Source: a virus. Taken from it: a stretch of 31,790 nt of DNA. The notes under the pieces were generated by a model. It was not told the DNA's origin. It saw nothing but the letters and a program-made list of their open reading frames with translations, and ran no database searches. The translations under genes were made by a program, and so were the position numbers. Of this stretch, positions 1 through 6,829 are shown piece after piece; within the stretch, counting starts at the first letter, position 1; each line of letters begins with the position of its first letter. Location: IMG/VR virus record IMGVR_UViG_3300030106_002678, positions 1 to 31,790 of that record. One strand, given 5' to 3'.

Positions 1-98
1 TCTTATAACTTCCAAATTGTTCATCATAACCTTCAGAATGGCAAGGCATCTTCTCTATCTTCGTTTTGGTCTGCTAATTGCAATTCTTTTTTTAACTC
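1..98. repeat. Left copy of 98-bp terminal redundancy
   Basis: Bases 1-98 are identical to 31692-31789; only the very last base of the window differs from base 99. Genes continue in frame across the join: the DUF3310 gene starts in both copies (ATG at 49 and at 31740) and overlaps the end of the SSB-like gene. This is what a circular assembly, or a circularly permuted/terminally redundant phage genome, looks like. A repeat this short is more likely assembly overlap than a packaged terminal repeat. Confidence 0.93.
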
Positions 99-371
99 TG
101 CTTTTTCTATTTTCCAACCCTGAATTGAATTGAAAAACTTTTTTTGGTTGTGATTGTTAATCCACTCTCTGCCTTTGATATTGATGCCGATTGTTACACC
201 ATCATCTTTTTTGTAATTGTCTAACACTTGACATTTATCCTGTACAAATTCTATCAATACCTTTTGTGGATATTGTTCATCTGTAGATAAAACTAATTCT
301 CTTTTCTTAAAGTTGTTAGACCCATATTCTTTTGTTGTGCCTATTTGTAATATTGTACCTGTTAATTCCAT
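33..371 (-). CDS. SSB-like OB-fold protein (DUF3127 type)
   Basis: A 112-aa protein starting MELTGTILQIG, with the pattern of the DUF3127 family: an OB-fold-like core (residues about 1-90) followed by a charged linker and the C-terminal tip EDALPF. An acidic tail ending in PF is the hallmark of bacterial and phage single-stranded DNA-binding proteins, which use it to recruit replication and repair partners. I infer that it coats ssDNA during replication or recombination. The ATG at 371 is chosen over an upstream TTG because it falls 1 nt after the stop of the preceding gene. Its end overlaps the start of the DUF3310 gene by 17 nt across the circle junction. Family call fairly sure, function inferred. 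Confidence 0.7.
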   Translation of the reverse strand: MELTGTILQIGTTKEYGSNNFKKRELVLSTDEQYPQKVLIEFVQDKCQVLDNYKKDDGVTIGINIKGREWINNHNQKKFFNSIQGWKIEKAELKKELQLADQNEDREDALPF

Positions 372-372
372 T

Positions 373-768
373 TTATTTATCAATTATATTAAAGTATTTA
401 TTTGTTAATGTTCCCACTTCATCTTGAGTTATTTTACCTGCAATATATGCTTGTGATGCTTCTTTAAAAGCAACCTGCAGTAAAATACTTCTCCCTGTGT
501 CTAGTCTAGCCCCTGTTTGTTCTTGTTTTGTATAGTTGCTATACATAGATACTTTTTTTATGTCTTTGTATTTGTAGCCGTTCTTTTGTTGTATGTATTC
601 ATACTCGACCTCGTCTCCTACTTTAAATTTAAGATTCTCAGCAGAAGATACAGGTGCATAAACAAACCCCTCTGAGTGTGCTCCTGTTGTTATTATATAT
701 GTGTAGATGCCATCGCCAAAAGGTGCTTTATCTACTTTGTGTATAGTTTTTATTATTGATTTACTCAT
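373..768 (-). CDS. Conserved phage protein of the replication block, unknown
   Basis: A 131-aa soluble protein with no signal peptide or membrane segment. Residues about 1-75 are rich in beta-forming residues with a GDEVEYEY stretch that would suit a small OB- or SH3-like barrel; residues 85-131 look helical (RSILLQVAFKEA...). It starts with an ATGA overlap with the upstream 57-aa gene and ends 1 nt before the SSB-like gene, so it is translationally tied to both. Position next to the SSB-like gene hints at a single-strand DNA or recombination role, but I do not recognise the family. Confidence 0.6.
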   Translation of the reverse strand: MSKSIIKTIHKVDKAPFGDGIYTYIITTGAHSEGFVYAPVSSAENLKFKVGDEVEYEYIQQKNGYKYKDIKKVSMYSNYTKQEQTGARLDTGRSILLQVAFKEASQAYIAGKITQDEVGTLTNKYFNIIDK

Positions 769-938
769 CTTTTCAAATTTTTGTCTTTGTATTCTTCTAA
801 TTTAATATTTTTATTTTCAATGATCCGATTCAGTATGGTCTCATCATATTCTCTAATATTTCTTTGCAGACTTCGTAATTGTCTTAAAAGTGCTCTTTTA
901 TCTTTTTGTAATTGTTTTGCTTTTTGTTTATAATCCAT
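765..938 (-). CDS. Small charged helical protein, unknown
   Basis: A 57-aa frame from ATG at 938 to TGA at 765, starting MDYKQKAKQLQKDKRALLRQ. It is lysine/arginine/glutamine-rich and probably one long helix or coiled coil. Its stop overlaps the next start as ATGA, the same coupling seen at most gene joints in this genome, which supports it being real. Nothing in the sequence reveals the function. Confidence 0.55.
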   Translation of the reverse strand: MDYKQKAKQLQKDKRALLRQLRSLQRNIREYDETILNRIIENKNIKLEEYKDKNLKR

Positions 939-940
939 AA

Positions 941-1177
941 CTATTTATTTATGTGGTATTCAAAGATTTGTTCTCTTAAAAATTCTAAATCTTCTTGTGT
1001 AAAATTGTTTGTGATGTCAAGATTATCTTCCAATATACGATTTATTGTAACACCATCAAAAGTACCTGTGCCCTCAAAATAATCTAGTTCTGATGATGTA
1101 AAGTCATACTCTATAGTTATATATCTATGCTCGTAGATTGTATCGTATATGTTGGATTCTTGATTGTATCTAGTCAT
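941..1177 (-). CDS. Hypothetical acidic protein
   Basis: A 78-aa acidic protein (many D, E, N, T) starting MTRYNQESNIYDTIYEHRY. It has no Cys, no membrane segment and no recognisable motif. It overlaps the tail end of the 43-aa gene upstream and lies 2 nt before the 57-aa gene, so it belongs to the same early operon. Small acidic early phage proteins often act as inhibitors of host enzymes, but that is only a guess here. Confidence 0.55.
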   Translation of the reverse strand: MTRYNQESNIYDTIYEHRYITIEYDFTSSELDYFEGTGTFDGVTINRILEDNLDITNNFTQEDLEFLREQIFEYHINK

Positions 1178-1301
1178 AATACTTGTCTATTATCATTTGA
1201 ATACATTCTAGTAATTCATCTCTATCCCATACAGCATCAGAATTTCCAAATAAATCTCCTATTTCTTCGTAAGCGTATCTATTCTTATGTCTATTCTTCA
1301 C
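1170..1301 (-). CDS. Small protein with GTG start, unknown
   Basis: A 43-aa frame from GTG at 1301 to TAG at 1170: starts KNRHKNRYAYEEIGDLF after the initiator and ends DKYYD. The stop overlaps the next ATG by 8 nt. The basic head and acidic amphipathic tail could form a helix-turn-helix-sized fold (YEEIGDLFGNSDAVWDRDELL resembles a small HTH), but 43 residues give too little to claim it. Confidence 0.4.
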   Translation of the reverse strand: MKNRHKNRYAYEEIGDLFGNSDAVWDRDELLECIQMIIDKYYD

Positions 1302-1322
1302 TGTTATTTTTTAAATGATTTT

Positions 1323-1586
1323 TTATTCAATAATTTCTTTTACATCTTCTTTCTTAAAACGAGCCACATATTTTCCTGAAGCGATAGCATCAATCTCCCA
1401 ACGTCTATACTGATAATTCAATTCAGCAATCCAACCGCACTGTAATGTGTACACAATTCCCCAAGGGGATGTGGTTTTCTTTATCACTTCACGTTTTAAA
1501 TTATTTTTCCACTCATTTACGTTGTTTGCTGGTAATAGCAAAAACATTTTTTTACTTGTGTTTTCGTTTTTTATAAAATTTTCCAC
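1323..1586 (-). CDS. First gene of early operon, unknown
   Basis: An 87-aa protein from GTG at 1586; an in-frame TTG at 1610 would add 8 residues. The GTG is preferred because the 13 bases before it (AAAAAACAGAACA) are nearly the same as those before the ATG of the 96-aa gene at 9905. The protein has a basic N-terminus, a hydrophobic strand (MFLLLPA) and a Trp/Tyr-rich middle with one Cys. It is the promoter-proximal gene of the replication operon, where phages often put host-takeover or regulatory proteins. Family not recognised. Confidence 0.55.
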   Translation of the reverse strand: MENFIKNENTSKKMFLLLPANNVNEWKNNLKREVIKKTTSPWGIVYTLQCGWIAELNYQYRRWEIDAIASGKYVARFKKEDVKEIIE

Positions 1587-1606
1587 TGTTCTGTTTTTTA
1601 TTACAG

Positions 1607-1635
1607 CCAAGTTAATTAAAAAATGTTAATATCAA
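1607..1635 (-). promoter_or_regulatory. Bacteroidota-type promoter of the replication operon
   Basis: On the minus strand: TTG (1635-1633), 18 bp, then TAACTTGG (1614-1607), close to the Bacteroidota housekeeping consensus TTG / TAnnTTTG with 17-23 bp spacing. It starts inside the T-tract of the lysis-operon terminator and leaves a leader of roughly 15-20 nt before the GTG at 1586. No box of the kind found at 9992 or 23010 is present. It would drive the early genes leftward through the junction. Confidence 0.5.
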
Positions 1636-1662
1636 AAAAAAAAGAGGAGAAAATTAATCCTC
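1634..1662 (-). terminator. Intrinsic terminator ending the late/lysis operon
   Basis: Minus strand: GAGGA (1662-1658), 9-nt loop, TCCTC (1648-1644), then ten T (1643-1634). It lies downstream of the NinG-like gene, the last gene of the long late operon, and immediately precedes the early promoter. A second small inverted repeat, CTTACC/GGTAAG (1681-1698), lies just before it. Confidence 0.8.
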
Positions 1663-1700
1663 CCCTTAAAAAACAAAACTCTTACCGAAGATGGTAAGGG

Positions 1701-2105
1701 CTATAAAGATAATCTTTTATTTTCAATATCAAGTTTTTTTTTGTATTTATCTATAAGTTCTTGTAGGTCTGCTATGCTATACTTTACTGTTTGTTTGGAA
1801 AGATTATATAGATGTTTAGGTAAACCTTTTTTTTTCTTTTCAAGTGCTAATGAATATATATATTGATTGCCGTATCTAAATCTATTCTCAAAACGACTCT
1901 GCGCCCATACATTATCCTCGTGCCACCTAGTTGCCATTTCTTTACGAGATATAAAATGTCCTGCATCTACTTCTGAATAGTGATATTTTTTGCTAGATGT
2001 TATACATTTAACAAAACCTTTTTTATCTGCATCTCTCTTTCTTATATATTCTGAAAATATCCTGTCTAGTTTATTTATGAGTGTTTTTCTTTTAGGTTTT
2101 TTCAC
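1701..2105 (-). CDS. NinG/Rap-like recombination nuclease
   Basis: A 134-aa protein from a GTG start. The order of motifs fits the phage lambda NinG (Rap) family, structure-specific nucleases that act on recombination intermediates: an N-terminal LDRIFSEYIRKRDAD helix, then VDAGHFISR (residues 47-54), then TRW..DNVWAQ and YGNQYIY. Of the cysteines that family members use to bind zinc, only C34 remains; the CxTC motif reads CITS and the later CN motif reads EN, so the metal knuckle appears degenerate. It lies last in the lysis operon, an unusual place for a recombination gene, and is followed by a terminator. Confidence 0.75.
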   Translation of the reverse strand: MKKPKRKTLINKLDRIFSEYIRKRDADKKGFVKCITSSKKYHYSEVDAGHFISRKEMATRWHEDNVWAQSRFENRFRYGNQYIYSLALEKKKKGLPKHLYNLSKQTVKYSIADLQELIDKYKKKLDIENKRLSL

Positions 2106-2277
2106 GTTATAAATATATCTAAATACAAAAGAAAAAGAAAAGAAAAGAACAAAAGAAAAGAAAAAGAAAAAATCCCTCTCAAAAAAACAAAACTAAATTT
2201 ATCTGATCCAAGTGCCTTCCGACTTTATTAGGTTGCACAAGTTTTGCTATAAGCAAAGGCAAATATAAAAAAATATT
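2106..2277. other. Gene-free gap with purine tract
   Basis: 172 bp between the 44-aa gene and the NinG-like gene. It holds a 46-bp purine run on the plus strand (2127-2172, built from GAAAA units, broken by a single C at 2150), a TATATTTG box on the minus strand (2267-2260) that matches the Bacteroidota -7 consensus but has no TTG at the right distance, and a 5-bp hairpin TTTGC/GCAAA (2243-2257). I see no gene. It may be an untranslated leader for the NinG-like gene or a decayed gene. Confidence 0.45.
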
Positions 2278-2412
2278 TTATCTACCCTGACCTTTGTACC
2301 TTTTTAAATAATTCTTGCTTGATTTTACTTTACTGCTTTTTGTTTTAGAATGTATGCCTTTGCGTTTTCTGGTATTACTTTTGTATATATGTACGCTTGT
2401 TTTTCTAGCCAT
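2278..2412 (-). CDS. Small very basic phage protein (GQGR tail)
   Basis: A 44-aa protein, MARKTSVHIYK... ending YLKRYKGQGR, with over a third Lys/Arg. Tiny Lys/Ser-rich proteins ending in KGQGR or RGQGR are, to my recollection, common in marine phages of different hosts, although no function is known. The charge suggests nucleic-acid binding. The start overlaps the stop of the preceding small membrane protein by 8 nt (ATGGCTAG), which supports translation. Confidence 0.6.
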   Translation of the reverse strand: MARKTSVHIYKSNTRKRKGIHSKTKSSKVKSSKNYLKRYKGQGR

Positions 2413-2533
2413 TCTTTGAAAGGTAATATAATAAATACCCACTTACATAAGCAGATACAAAAAATATGATGATATGATAAATGTTTATGTGGGATTCTCC
2501 ACAAGTTCCTAGTAAGTGATTTAATAAATCCAT
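2405..2533 (-). CDS. Small single-pass membrane protein
   Basis: A 42-aa protein starting MDLLNHLLGTCGES with one hydrophobic segment (residues about 18-38, IYHIIIFFVSAYVSGYLLYY). It begins 2 nt after the holin stop and overlaps the next gene, so it is part of the lysis cassette. Size and placement fit an accessory lysis or antiholin-like membrane protein, but there is no specific motif. Confidence 0.5.
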   Translation of the reverse strand: MDLLNHLLGTCGESHINIYHIIIFFVSAYVSGYLLYYLSKNG

Positions 2534-2535
2534 AA

Positions 2536-2973
2536 TTATTTTTTTATCTTTTCAAAACTCCTGCCTCCAAAATATGCAGATATGACGGTAATCAATGTGA
2601 GTTGTAATAAATCAACCCAAGAATCTTTGACCTCAAACGATACTACACCAGCATCAATAAAAATCATAAGCACAGTTGAAACAATCAAAAACAATAATAC
2701 CAGTGGTCTTACATTTCTTGACAACCAACTTCCTTTATTGTCTGAAATCCATCTAGCACTAATTTCTTGCATCTCTTTGGATTGTTGCTCAAACAACATT
2801 TGTTGTAGTTGAATTTTATCTTGTGTTGGTATCTTTGCTTTTCCTATTTCTGCAATTGCTTCTTTTGGACTGGTGACACCTTTTAGAACATTTGCTAATG
2901 TAGGATTCACAACTGCTGCTGCACCAAATAATAATTTTCCTACTGTACTTTGTGCGAAAGGTTTTTTAGACAT
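2536..2973 (-). CDS. Holin, 3TM GTA type
   Basis: A 145-aa protein with a hydrophobic N-terminal segment (about 12-22), a central amphipathic helical region, the motif WLSRNVRPLV (83-92) leading into a transmembrane helix (90-110), and a second one (119-136) followed by YFGGRSFEKIKK. This architecture matches the holin family first described in gene transfer agents (PF11351). A holin permeabilises the inner membrane and triggers lysis. It begins with a TAATG overlap immediately after the M15 endolysin, which confirms its place in the lysis cassette. Confidence 0.75.
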   Translation of the reverse strand: MSKKPFAQSTVGKLLFGAAAVVNPTLANVLKGVTSPKEAIAEIGKAKIPTQDKIQLQQMLFEQQSKEMQEISARWISDNKGSWLSRNVRPLVLLFLIVSTVLMIFIDAGVVSFEVKDSWVDLLQLTLITVISAYFGGRSFEKIKK

Positions 2974-3431
2974 TATGTGATGTTAATATATTTTACTTTA
3001 CCTTGGTCTCTTACTGCCTTTAATATGCGTTTTCTGTTCTTTTCTAAATCCACATAACTTATATGGACCCAATCAGGATTATCGCCACTACCAAACTCCC
3101 AAATTAAAGTATCAAACTCTAAATTATCTTTTATGTAATCAAACATCTCAGCGTTCGTTTTGTGTCCGTATATGTCATCAATATCTATTGCTTGACCTTT
3201 ACAATGTTGTGATGTCTTACTCCCACCGATTGCTTCGTTTAGTTCTGTGCTTCTATACATTGATGTAATCTTTATCGGACCACCTACCCACTCTCTCAAT
3301 GGCTCAAAGACATTTGCTGCTAATGTTTTCATATTGTTATAAGAATTGCCGTTTGGTGTATTGTCAATGCCTAATCTCAAAGCGGTTATGCTTTTTGTTG
3401 CCTCTTTGTCTGAAATATGTTTTGATATCAT
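2973..3431 (-). CDS. Endolysin, M15-type D,D-peptidase
   Basis: A 152-aa protein with the peptidase M15A signature: SQHCKGQAID at residues 74-83 gives zinc ligands H76 and D83, and WVHISY (121-126) gives H123; the WEFG motif at 111-114 carries the likely catalytic acid E112. Such enzymes cleave peptidoglycan cross-links between or next to D-alanines. It has no signal peptide, as expected for a holin-dependent endolysin. ATGA overlap joins it to the outer-membrane protein gene upstream and TAATG overlap to the holin gene downstream. Confidence 0.85.
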   Translation of the reverse strand: MISKHISDKEATKSITALRLGIDNTPNGNSYNNMKTLAANVFEPLREWVGGPIKITSMYRSTELNEAIGGSKTSQHCKGQAIDIDDIYGHKTNAEMFDYIKDNLEFDTLIWEFGSGDNPDWVHISYVDLEKNRKRILKAVRDQGKVKYINIT

Positions 3432-4603
3432 AATCTAAAGTTTATACCTACTTTGCTATTCAAAATTTCTGAATCCCAAAATTTTATATATTCTCCCTCA
3501 ATAAATAACCCAAGTCGTTTACCGATTTTAACACCCAAAATTAAACCTGCTTGATAGTCTTCCCACTGTTCTTCTTGTGCATCTTTTATTAATCCACCTT
3601 TGCCAAAATTGTTTCTGTGCAAGTATGAATAATCCTCATCGCCTTTTATGTAATGATGATAAGGCAGTATATAGTTTCCGTATGCGTGTAACCAAAACTT
3701 TGAACGATAATGGTAAAAGTCAAAACCTACTATCGGTGCAACCTCTGCAAATGGATCAATCAAATTCCATTGTTCACGATTGTATCTGTTCATCAATCCA
3801 CCAAAAACCCTATCCCTAAAATCTCTATCTCCATAAGCAACAATATCTCCATCCTCGTTTCTCCATATCCAATCATAAAAACTTTCTCCTGTTTGGATGT
3901 TAACATATTGTGTAAGTTCATCTGTATAAGAATAATAATAACCTAATTCGTACCATCTGTTTTTGGGAACTTCTTGGTTGTTTATTACTTGTGTTTCATT
4001 CAACCATATTTCTATAGGATTGTAGCCGTATGCTTTCTGATGGCTTCTCGCTATTGCACCTGCACTGATGCTGAACTTTTGTCCGATAGGTAATCTAAAT
4101 CTAACCTCTGCACTTTGATACTGAAAGTTTACGTTACCCTGTTTTCTTGATTCAAATTTTACAATATGATATTTGCCTGTGTGTCTTATAAAATATCTTG
4201 TGTTATCAAACTCTTCACTTCTTTCTCTTTCTCTTTCATAGTGAAATAAATACTCCAATCCTTTTACTGCTGCAGTTGGTGCTGACAATCCAATTAAGTT
4301 CTCTGACCCATCAATATAATTCTGTCTGACCTCATAATTAAATCTTGCAAGTTTTCTAATACCAATTCCAACGCGATAATCAAAAGGATGATATATTGTT
4401 TGGTCAATGACATCAGGTATTGCATAAAGGTCATCTGGGTTTGTTCTTATAAAATAATCAGGGTACTGTGTTTCGTATGCCTCACGCATATCTCCTGCTA
4501 CATAAACTGTTGCATACTTAAATATACCATCGTATGCTTTTTTAAAAAACTGTGCGTTTACATTCAGTGTAAATAATAATGCTAATAATAAATATTTTTT
4601 CAT
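3428..4603 (-). CDS. Secreted beta-barrel outer-membrane-like protein
   Basis: A 391-aa protein with a clear signal peptide (MKKYLLLALLFTLNVNAQ, cleavage before Q18 or F19 in Bacteroidota style). The mature part is rich in Tyr, Phe and Arg with alternating polar/nonpolar strands (for example VNFQYQSAEVRFRLPIGQ and YELGYYYSYTDE) and ends in a strand finishing GINFRL, the usual look of an outer-membrane beta-barrel. No catalytic motif is visible. It sits inside the lysis cassette, between a thioredoxin-like secreted protein and the endolysin. It could change the host surface (block superinfection), help breach the outer membrane at lysis, or be a virion protein; the sequence does not decide this. 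Confidence 0.6.
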   Translation of the reverse strand: MKKYLLLALLFTLNVNAQFFKKAYDGIFKYATVYVAGDMREAYETQYPDYFIRTNPDDLYAIPDVIDQTIYHPFDYRVGIGIRKLARFNYEVRQNYIDGSENLIGLSAPTAAVKGLEYLFHYERERERSEEFDNTRYFIRHTGKYHIVKFESRKQGNVNFQYQSAEVRFRLPIGQKFSISAGAIARSHQKAYGYNPIEIWLNETQVINNQEVPKNRWYELGYYYSYTDELTQYVNIQTGESFYDWIWRNEDGDIVAYGDRDFRDRVFGGLMNRYNREQWNLIDPFAEVAPIVGFDFYHYRSKFWLHAYGNYILPYHHYIKGDEDYSYLHRNNFGKGGLIKDAQEEQWEDYQAGLILGVKIGKRLGLFIEGEYIKFWDSEILNSKVGINFRL

Positions 4604-4605
4604 AA

Positions 4606-4956
4606 TTAAAATCTATCTTCTAAAAGTTTGTCAATTTGTTTTTGAAATTCTACCTCGTAATCTTCTGGCAATCTTAATGTGATTCCTGCCTCTACCCTAT
4701 AAATTTCTTTGCCATTATTGTATAAAATAATAGTCGGCAAAAACTCTATGGATTCATCTGTAAAATAATCCTCGTGTTTACTGTTTTCAAAGTCAAAGAT
4801 ATGTGTGTTGTGTTCTTTATATTCTTTTAGGCTAACATCCTCTACGAACGATGCTTTAAACAGAACAACACTAATATTATCTTTATAATATTGACTACTG
4901 ACAGTTGAAACAAATAGGACAGTTAATAGGGCACATATTTTAATCTTTAAGTTCAT
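4606..4956 (-). CDS. Secreted thioredoxin-like protein without CxxC
   Basis: A 116-aa protein with a signal peptide (residues 1-22, ending VSSQ). The mature part follows the thioredoxin fold order: strand VVLFKASF (31-37), strand THIFDFEN, then FLPTIILYNNGKEIYRVEAG (72-91) in which P74 is the cis-proline of thioredoxins. The active-site CxxC is absent and there is no Cys at all in the mature protein, so it cannot do disulfide exchange. I infer a binding or chaperone role in the periplasm, perhaps for the barrel protein encoded 2 nt downstream. Its start lies inside the end of the coiled-coil gene upstream (17-nt overlap). Confidence 0.55.
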   Translation of the reverse strand: MNLKIKICALLTVLFVSTVSSQYYKDNISVVLFKASFVEDVSLKEYKEHNTHIFDFENSKHEDYFTDESIEFLPTIILYNNGKEIYRVEAGITLRLPEDYEVEFQKQIDKLLEDRF

Positions 4957-5239
4957 ATACTCTTTCTTCTATTTTCTCAACAACCTCTTTGATTTCCTTT
5001 ACATCTTCTTGAATGTTCTCTACTTGTTGCTGAGTTAAATCTATTTGAGAACGTATGAGTTTGTCTTTAAATTCTGCTTCTTTTTCTGATACTATTGGTT
5101 TGGGTAATTCCTTTGCCTCTGCAATATCTGACTGCATCACAAAGTACATTGATGCAAGTGATATACAACCACCTACAATGATACCTATTGTTTTTAAATC
5201 TAACTTAACCTGTGTATTTTCATTTATTGTCTTACTCAT
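4940..5239 (-). CDS. Membrane-anchored coiled-coil protein (spanin-like)
   Basis: A 99-aa protein: short cytoplasmic N-terminus, one membrane helix (residues about 17-35, TIGIIVGGCISLASMYFVM), then a long charged helix with heptads (VENIQEDVKEIKEVVEKIEERV). An inner-membrane anchor with a periplasmic coiled coil, inside a lysis cassette, is the architecture of an inner-membrane spanin subunit. No lipoprotein partner is visible, so the outer-membrane function might be met by the beta-barrel protein. The coiled coil could equally be a phage structural or tail-tip accessory protein. Confidence 0.5.
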   Translation of the reverse strand: MSKTINENTQVKLDLKTIGIIVGGCISLASMYFVMQSDIAEAKELPKPIVSEKEAEFKDKLIRSQIDLTQQQVENIQEDVKEIKEVVEKIEERVYELKD

Positions 5240-5483
5240 CTTTCTCTACTTTTTGTATAGAGCCATCCGCTAAATTGATATTTACTTTGCCATATTTATT
5301 TTCTAGCCTCTGCATTTTCTTGCTAAAATCTTTTTTGCATTGGTCTATTTTTTTAATAGCATCTGCAATTTTGGCATCCGAAATAAGTTTGTTGTAGTGT
5401 GCTTTGCCCACCTCAACATAGTATCTTGTTTCATCATTTAACAATTCTTGTATGTACTCTAATTCTGATTTTTCTATTTTCAT
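5232..5483 (-). CDS. Coiled-coil protein of the lysis region, unknown
   Basis: An 83-aa helical protein with a single Cys (DQCKKDF) and a C-terminal stretch LENKYGKVNINLADGSIQKVE that I associate with small conserved proteins of marine phages. No signal or membrane segment. It overlaps the start of the spanin-like gene by 8 nt. It is the first gene after a possible internal promoter at 5498-5505, so it may open the lysis operon. Confidence 0.55.
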   Translation of the reverse strand: MKIEKSELEYIQELLNDETRYYVEVGKAHYNKLISDAKIADAIKKIDQCKKDFSKKMQRLENKYGKVNINLADGSIQKVEKDE

Positions 5484-5497
5484 AATATATTTTTTTT

Positions 5498-5505
5498 CAA
5501 ATATA
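5498..5505 (-). promoter_or_regulatory. Possible internal promoter before lysis cassette (-7 box only)
   Basis: Minus-strand TATATTTG is an exact match to the Bacteroidota -7 consensus TAnnTTTG and lies in a 28-bp gap, 14 nt before the ATG at 5483. No TTG is seen about 19 bp upstream, so the -33 half is missing and the call is weak. Confidence 0.3.
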
Positions 5506-5511
5506 TAAATT

Positions 5512-5832
5512 CTACCATTTAGGTTTTAATATAACATCTGTTGGTGTTTCTTTAACTGCAATCTTTTCAGATAATTTTTTTTGCATTTTAGCAACATCTA
5601 ATTTTTTTTCTAGCCATCTAATGACATCACTCTTTTTTAAATCTGCGTATTCAATAAAAGAATCTGCATTGTATTCAACAAAGTCAGACCCATTGATATC
5701 TGCATTGTGGTTGCCTTTATTTGCTTTGTAACACCAATGTATTTTATATATGACATTGTCTTTACTATCTTGGTTTATCTTGGCATCAAAACCATATATG
5801 TACCAACTATAACTAATTTTTGTCTTGCCCAT
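5512..5832 (-). CDS. Tail fibre-associated small protein, unknown function
   Basis: A 106-aa protein. The middle region (HWCYKANKG... then SFIEYADLKKSDVIRWLEKKLD) and the C-terminal PTDVILKPKW resemble a small family often found beside fibre genes in marine phages (I believe DUF7936). It follows the fibre gene by 4 nt. Position suggests a fibre accessory or assembly protein. The family resemblance is from memory and moderate. Confidence 0.5.
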   Translation of the reverse strand: MGKTKISYSWYIYGFDAKINQDSKDNVIYKIHWCYKANKGNHNADINGSDFVEYNADSFIEYADLKKSDVIRWLEKKLDVAKMQKKLSEKIAVKETPTDVILKPKW

Positions 5833-5836
5833 TTTT

Positions 5837-6775
5837 TTATCCTGCTGATATTTTTAACGTTCCACTATCATTATATAATTGTCCTGCAACAGATGGATTT
5901 GATGTAGGCAGATTTGACATAAAAATCTTTACTGTTTCGATTTTTGTTGCCACCTCACTACCATCTAATAAGATATAAGTTGTGACACTTCCACTACCAT
6001 CATCACATCTAAAAAATATATCTTTGTCATCTGTATGTTGTTCTATTTGTAAATCTCCAACAAAATTCTGCATAAAAGAGTTCGTGCTATGAAAAAACCT
6101 CAAATCTGCGCCACTACTACCAATTCTTAACTCAACACCATCTTCAAGTTCAATAGGTTTACTAACTATTATATCACTGTTATCCCCATTGCATCTAAAA
6201 TATTCTGTTACTCCGCCTGAGCCATTGTCGCATTGAAAAGAAATATCTGCATCATCTGCGTGTTGTTGTAAAACCAAGTTACCTGTATAATTTTCCAACT
6301 CTGTTTGACCGCCTGAATGAAAAATTTTTAAATCATTGCCTGTCCCAAATATTACTTCGAGGTCATCGGCTAATGTTATATTTTTTGAAGCAACAATAGT
6401 TGTTGTACTTCCATCAAGAGTCAAGTATGCTGTAGTGCCACCACTGCCATCATCGCTTTGTAGTATTACATCCCCATCATCAACTGTGTTTACTATCGTA
6501 AGATTACCGCTAGCATTTGTAATTGTAGAGCCGTCTATTGTAATATTATCAACAATAAGGTCTCCTGTAACTAAAACGTTACCTGTAACATCTAATTCTT
6601 TGCCTGATGCTGCTGCAGCACCAATACCAACACCAGCCGTAGATAAAAACATAATACTGTTATTACCTGAGCCATCAGTTATTTGTTGGGCAGTAGATGT
6701 TAAGACTGTATTAGCACTTGTTTTTAAGAGCCCTACATACGTTACTGATATTTGTGTATTTGTTAATGTTGCCAT
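5837..6775 (-). CDS. Repetitive beta-structured tail fibre protein
   Basis: A 312-aa Gly/Ser/Thr/Asp-rich protein with three degenerate repeats of about 70 residues (starting near 93, 168 and 241), each with a core such as ADDADISFQCDNGSGG followed by a strand, IELEDGVELRIGSSGADLRFFHS-like. Such repeats build trimeric beta-rich fibre shafts. The C-terminus NPSVAGQLYNDSGTLKISAG-like ending is common in marine phage fibres. It probably binds a host surface receptor. The first residues (MATLTNTQISVTYVGLLKT) likely attach it to the virion. No peptidase or chaperone domain is visible at the C-terminus. Confidence 0.65.
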   Translation of the reverse strand: MATLTNTQISVTYVGLLKTSANTVLTSTAQQITDGSGNNSIMFLSTAGVGIGAAAASGKELDVTGNVLVTGDLIVDNITIDGSTITNASGNLTIVNTVDDGDVILQSDDGSGGTTAYLTLDGSTTTIVASKNITLADDLEVIFGTGNDLKIFHSGGQTELENYTGNLVLQQHADDADISFQCDNGSGGVTEYFRCNGDNSDIIVSKPIELEDGVELRIGSSGADLRFFHSTNSFMQNFVGDLQIEQHTDDKDIFFRCDDGSGSVTTYILLDGSEVATKIETVKIFMSNLPTSNPSVAGQLYNDSGTLKISAG

Positions 6776-6829
6776 TGACTTTTAAATATGTTATTAATTT
6801 TTCAATATTTTTTTTCTTTACCTTATACT

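Noticed and set aside
1681-1698. CTTACC/GGTAAG inverted repeat as a second terminator
   Set aside because: No T-tract follows it; the real terminator is at 1634-1662.
6336-6785. 149-aa plus-strand frame opposite the fibre gene
   Set aside because: Antisense of a repetitive Gly/Ser/Asp gene, which leaves the opposite strand open by chance; low complexity Pro/Val/Ser sequence.
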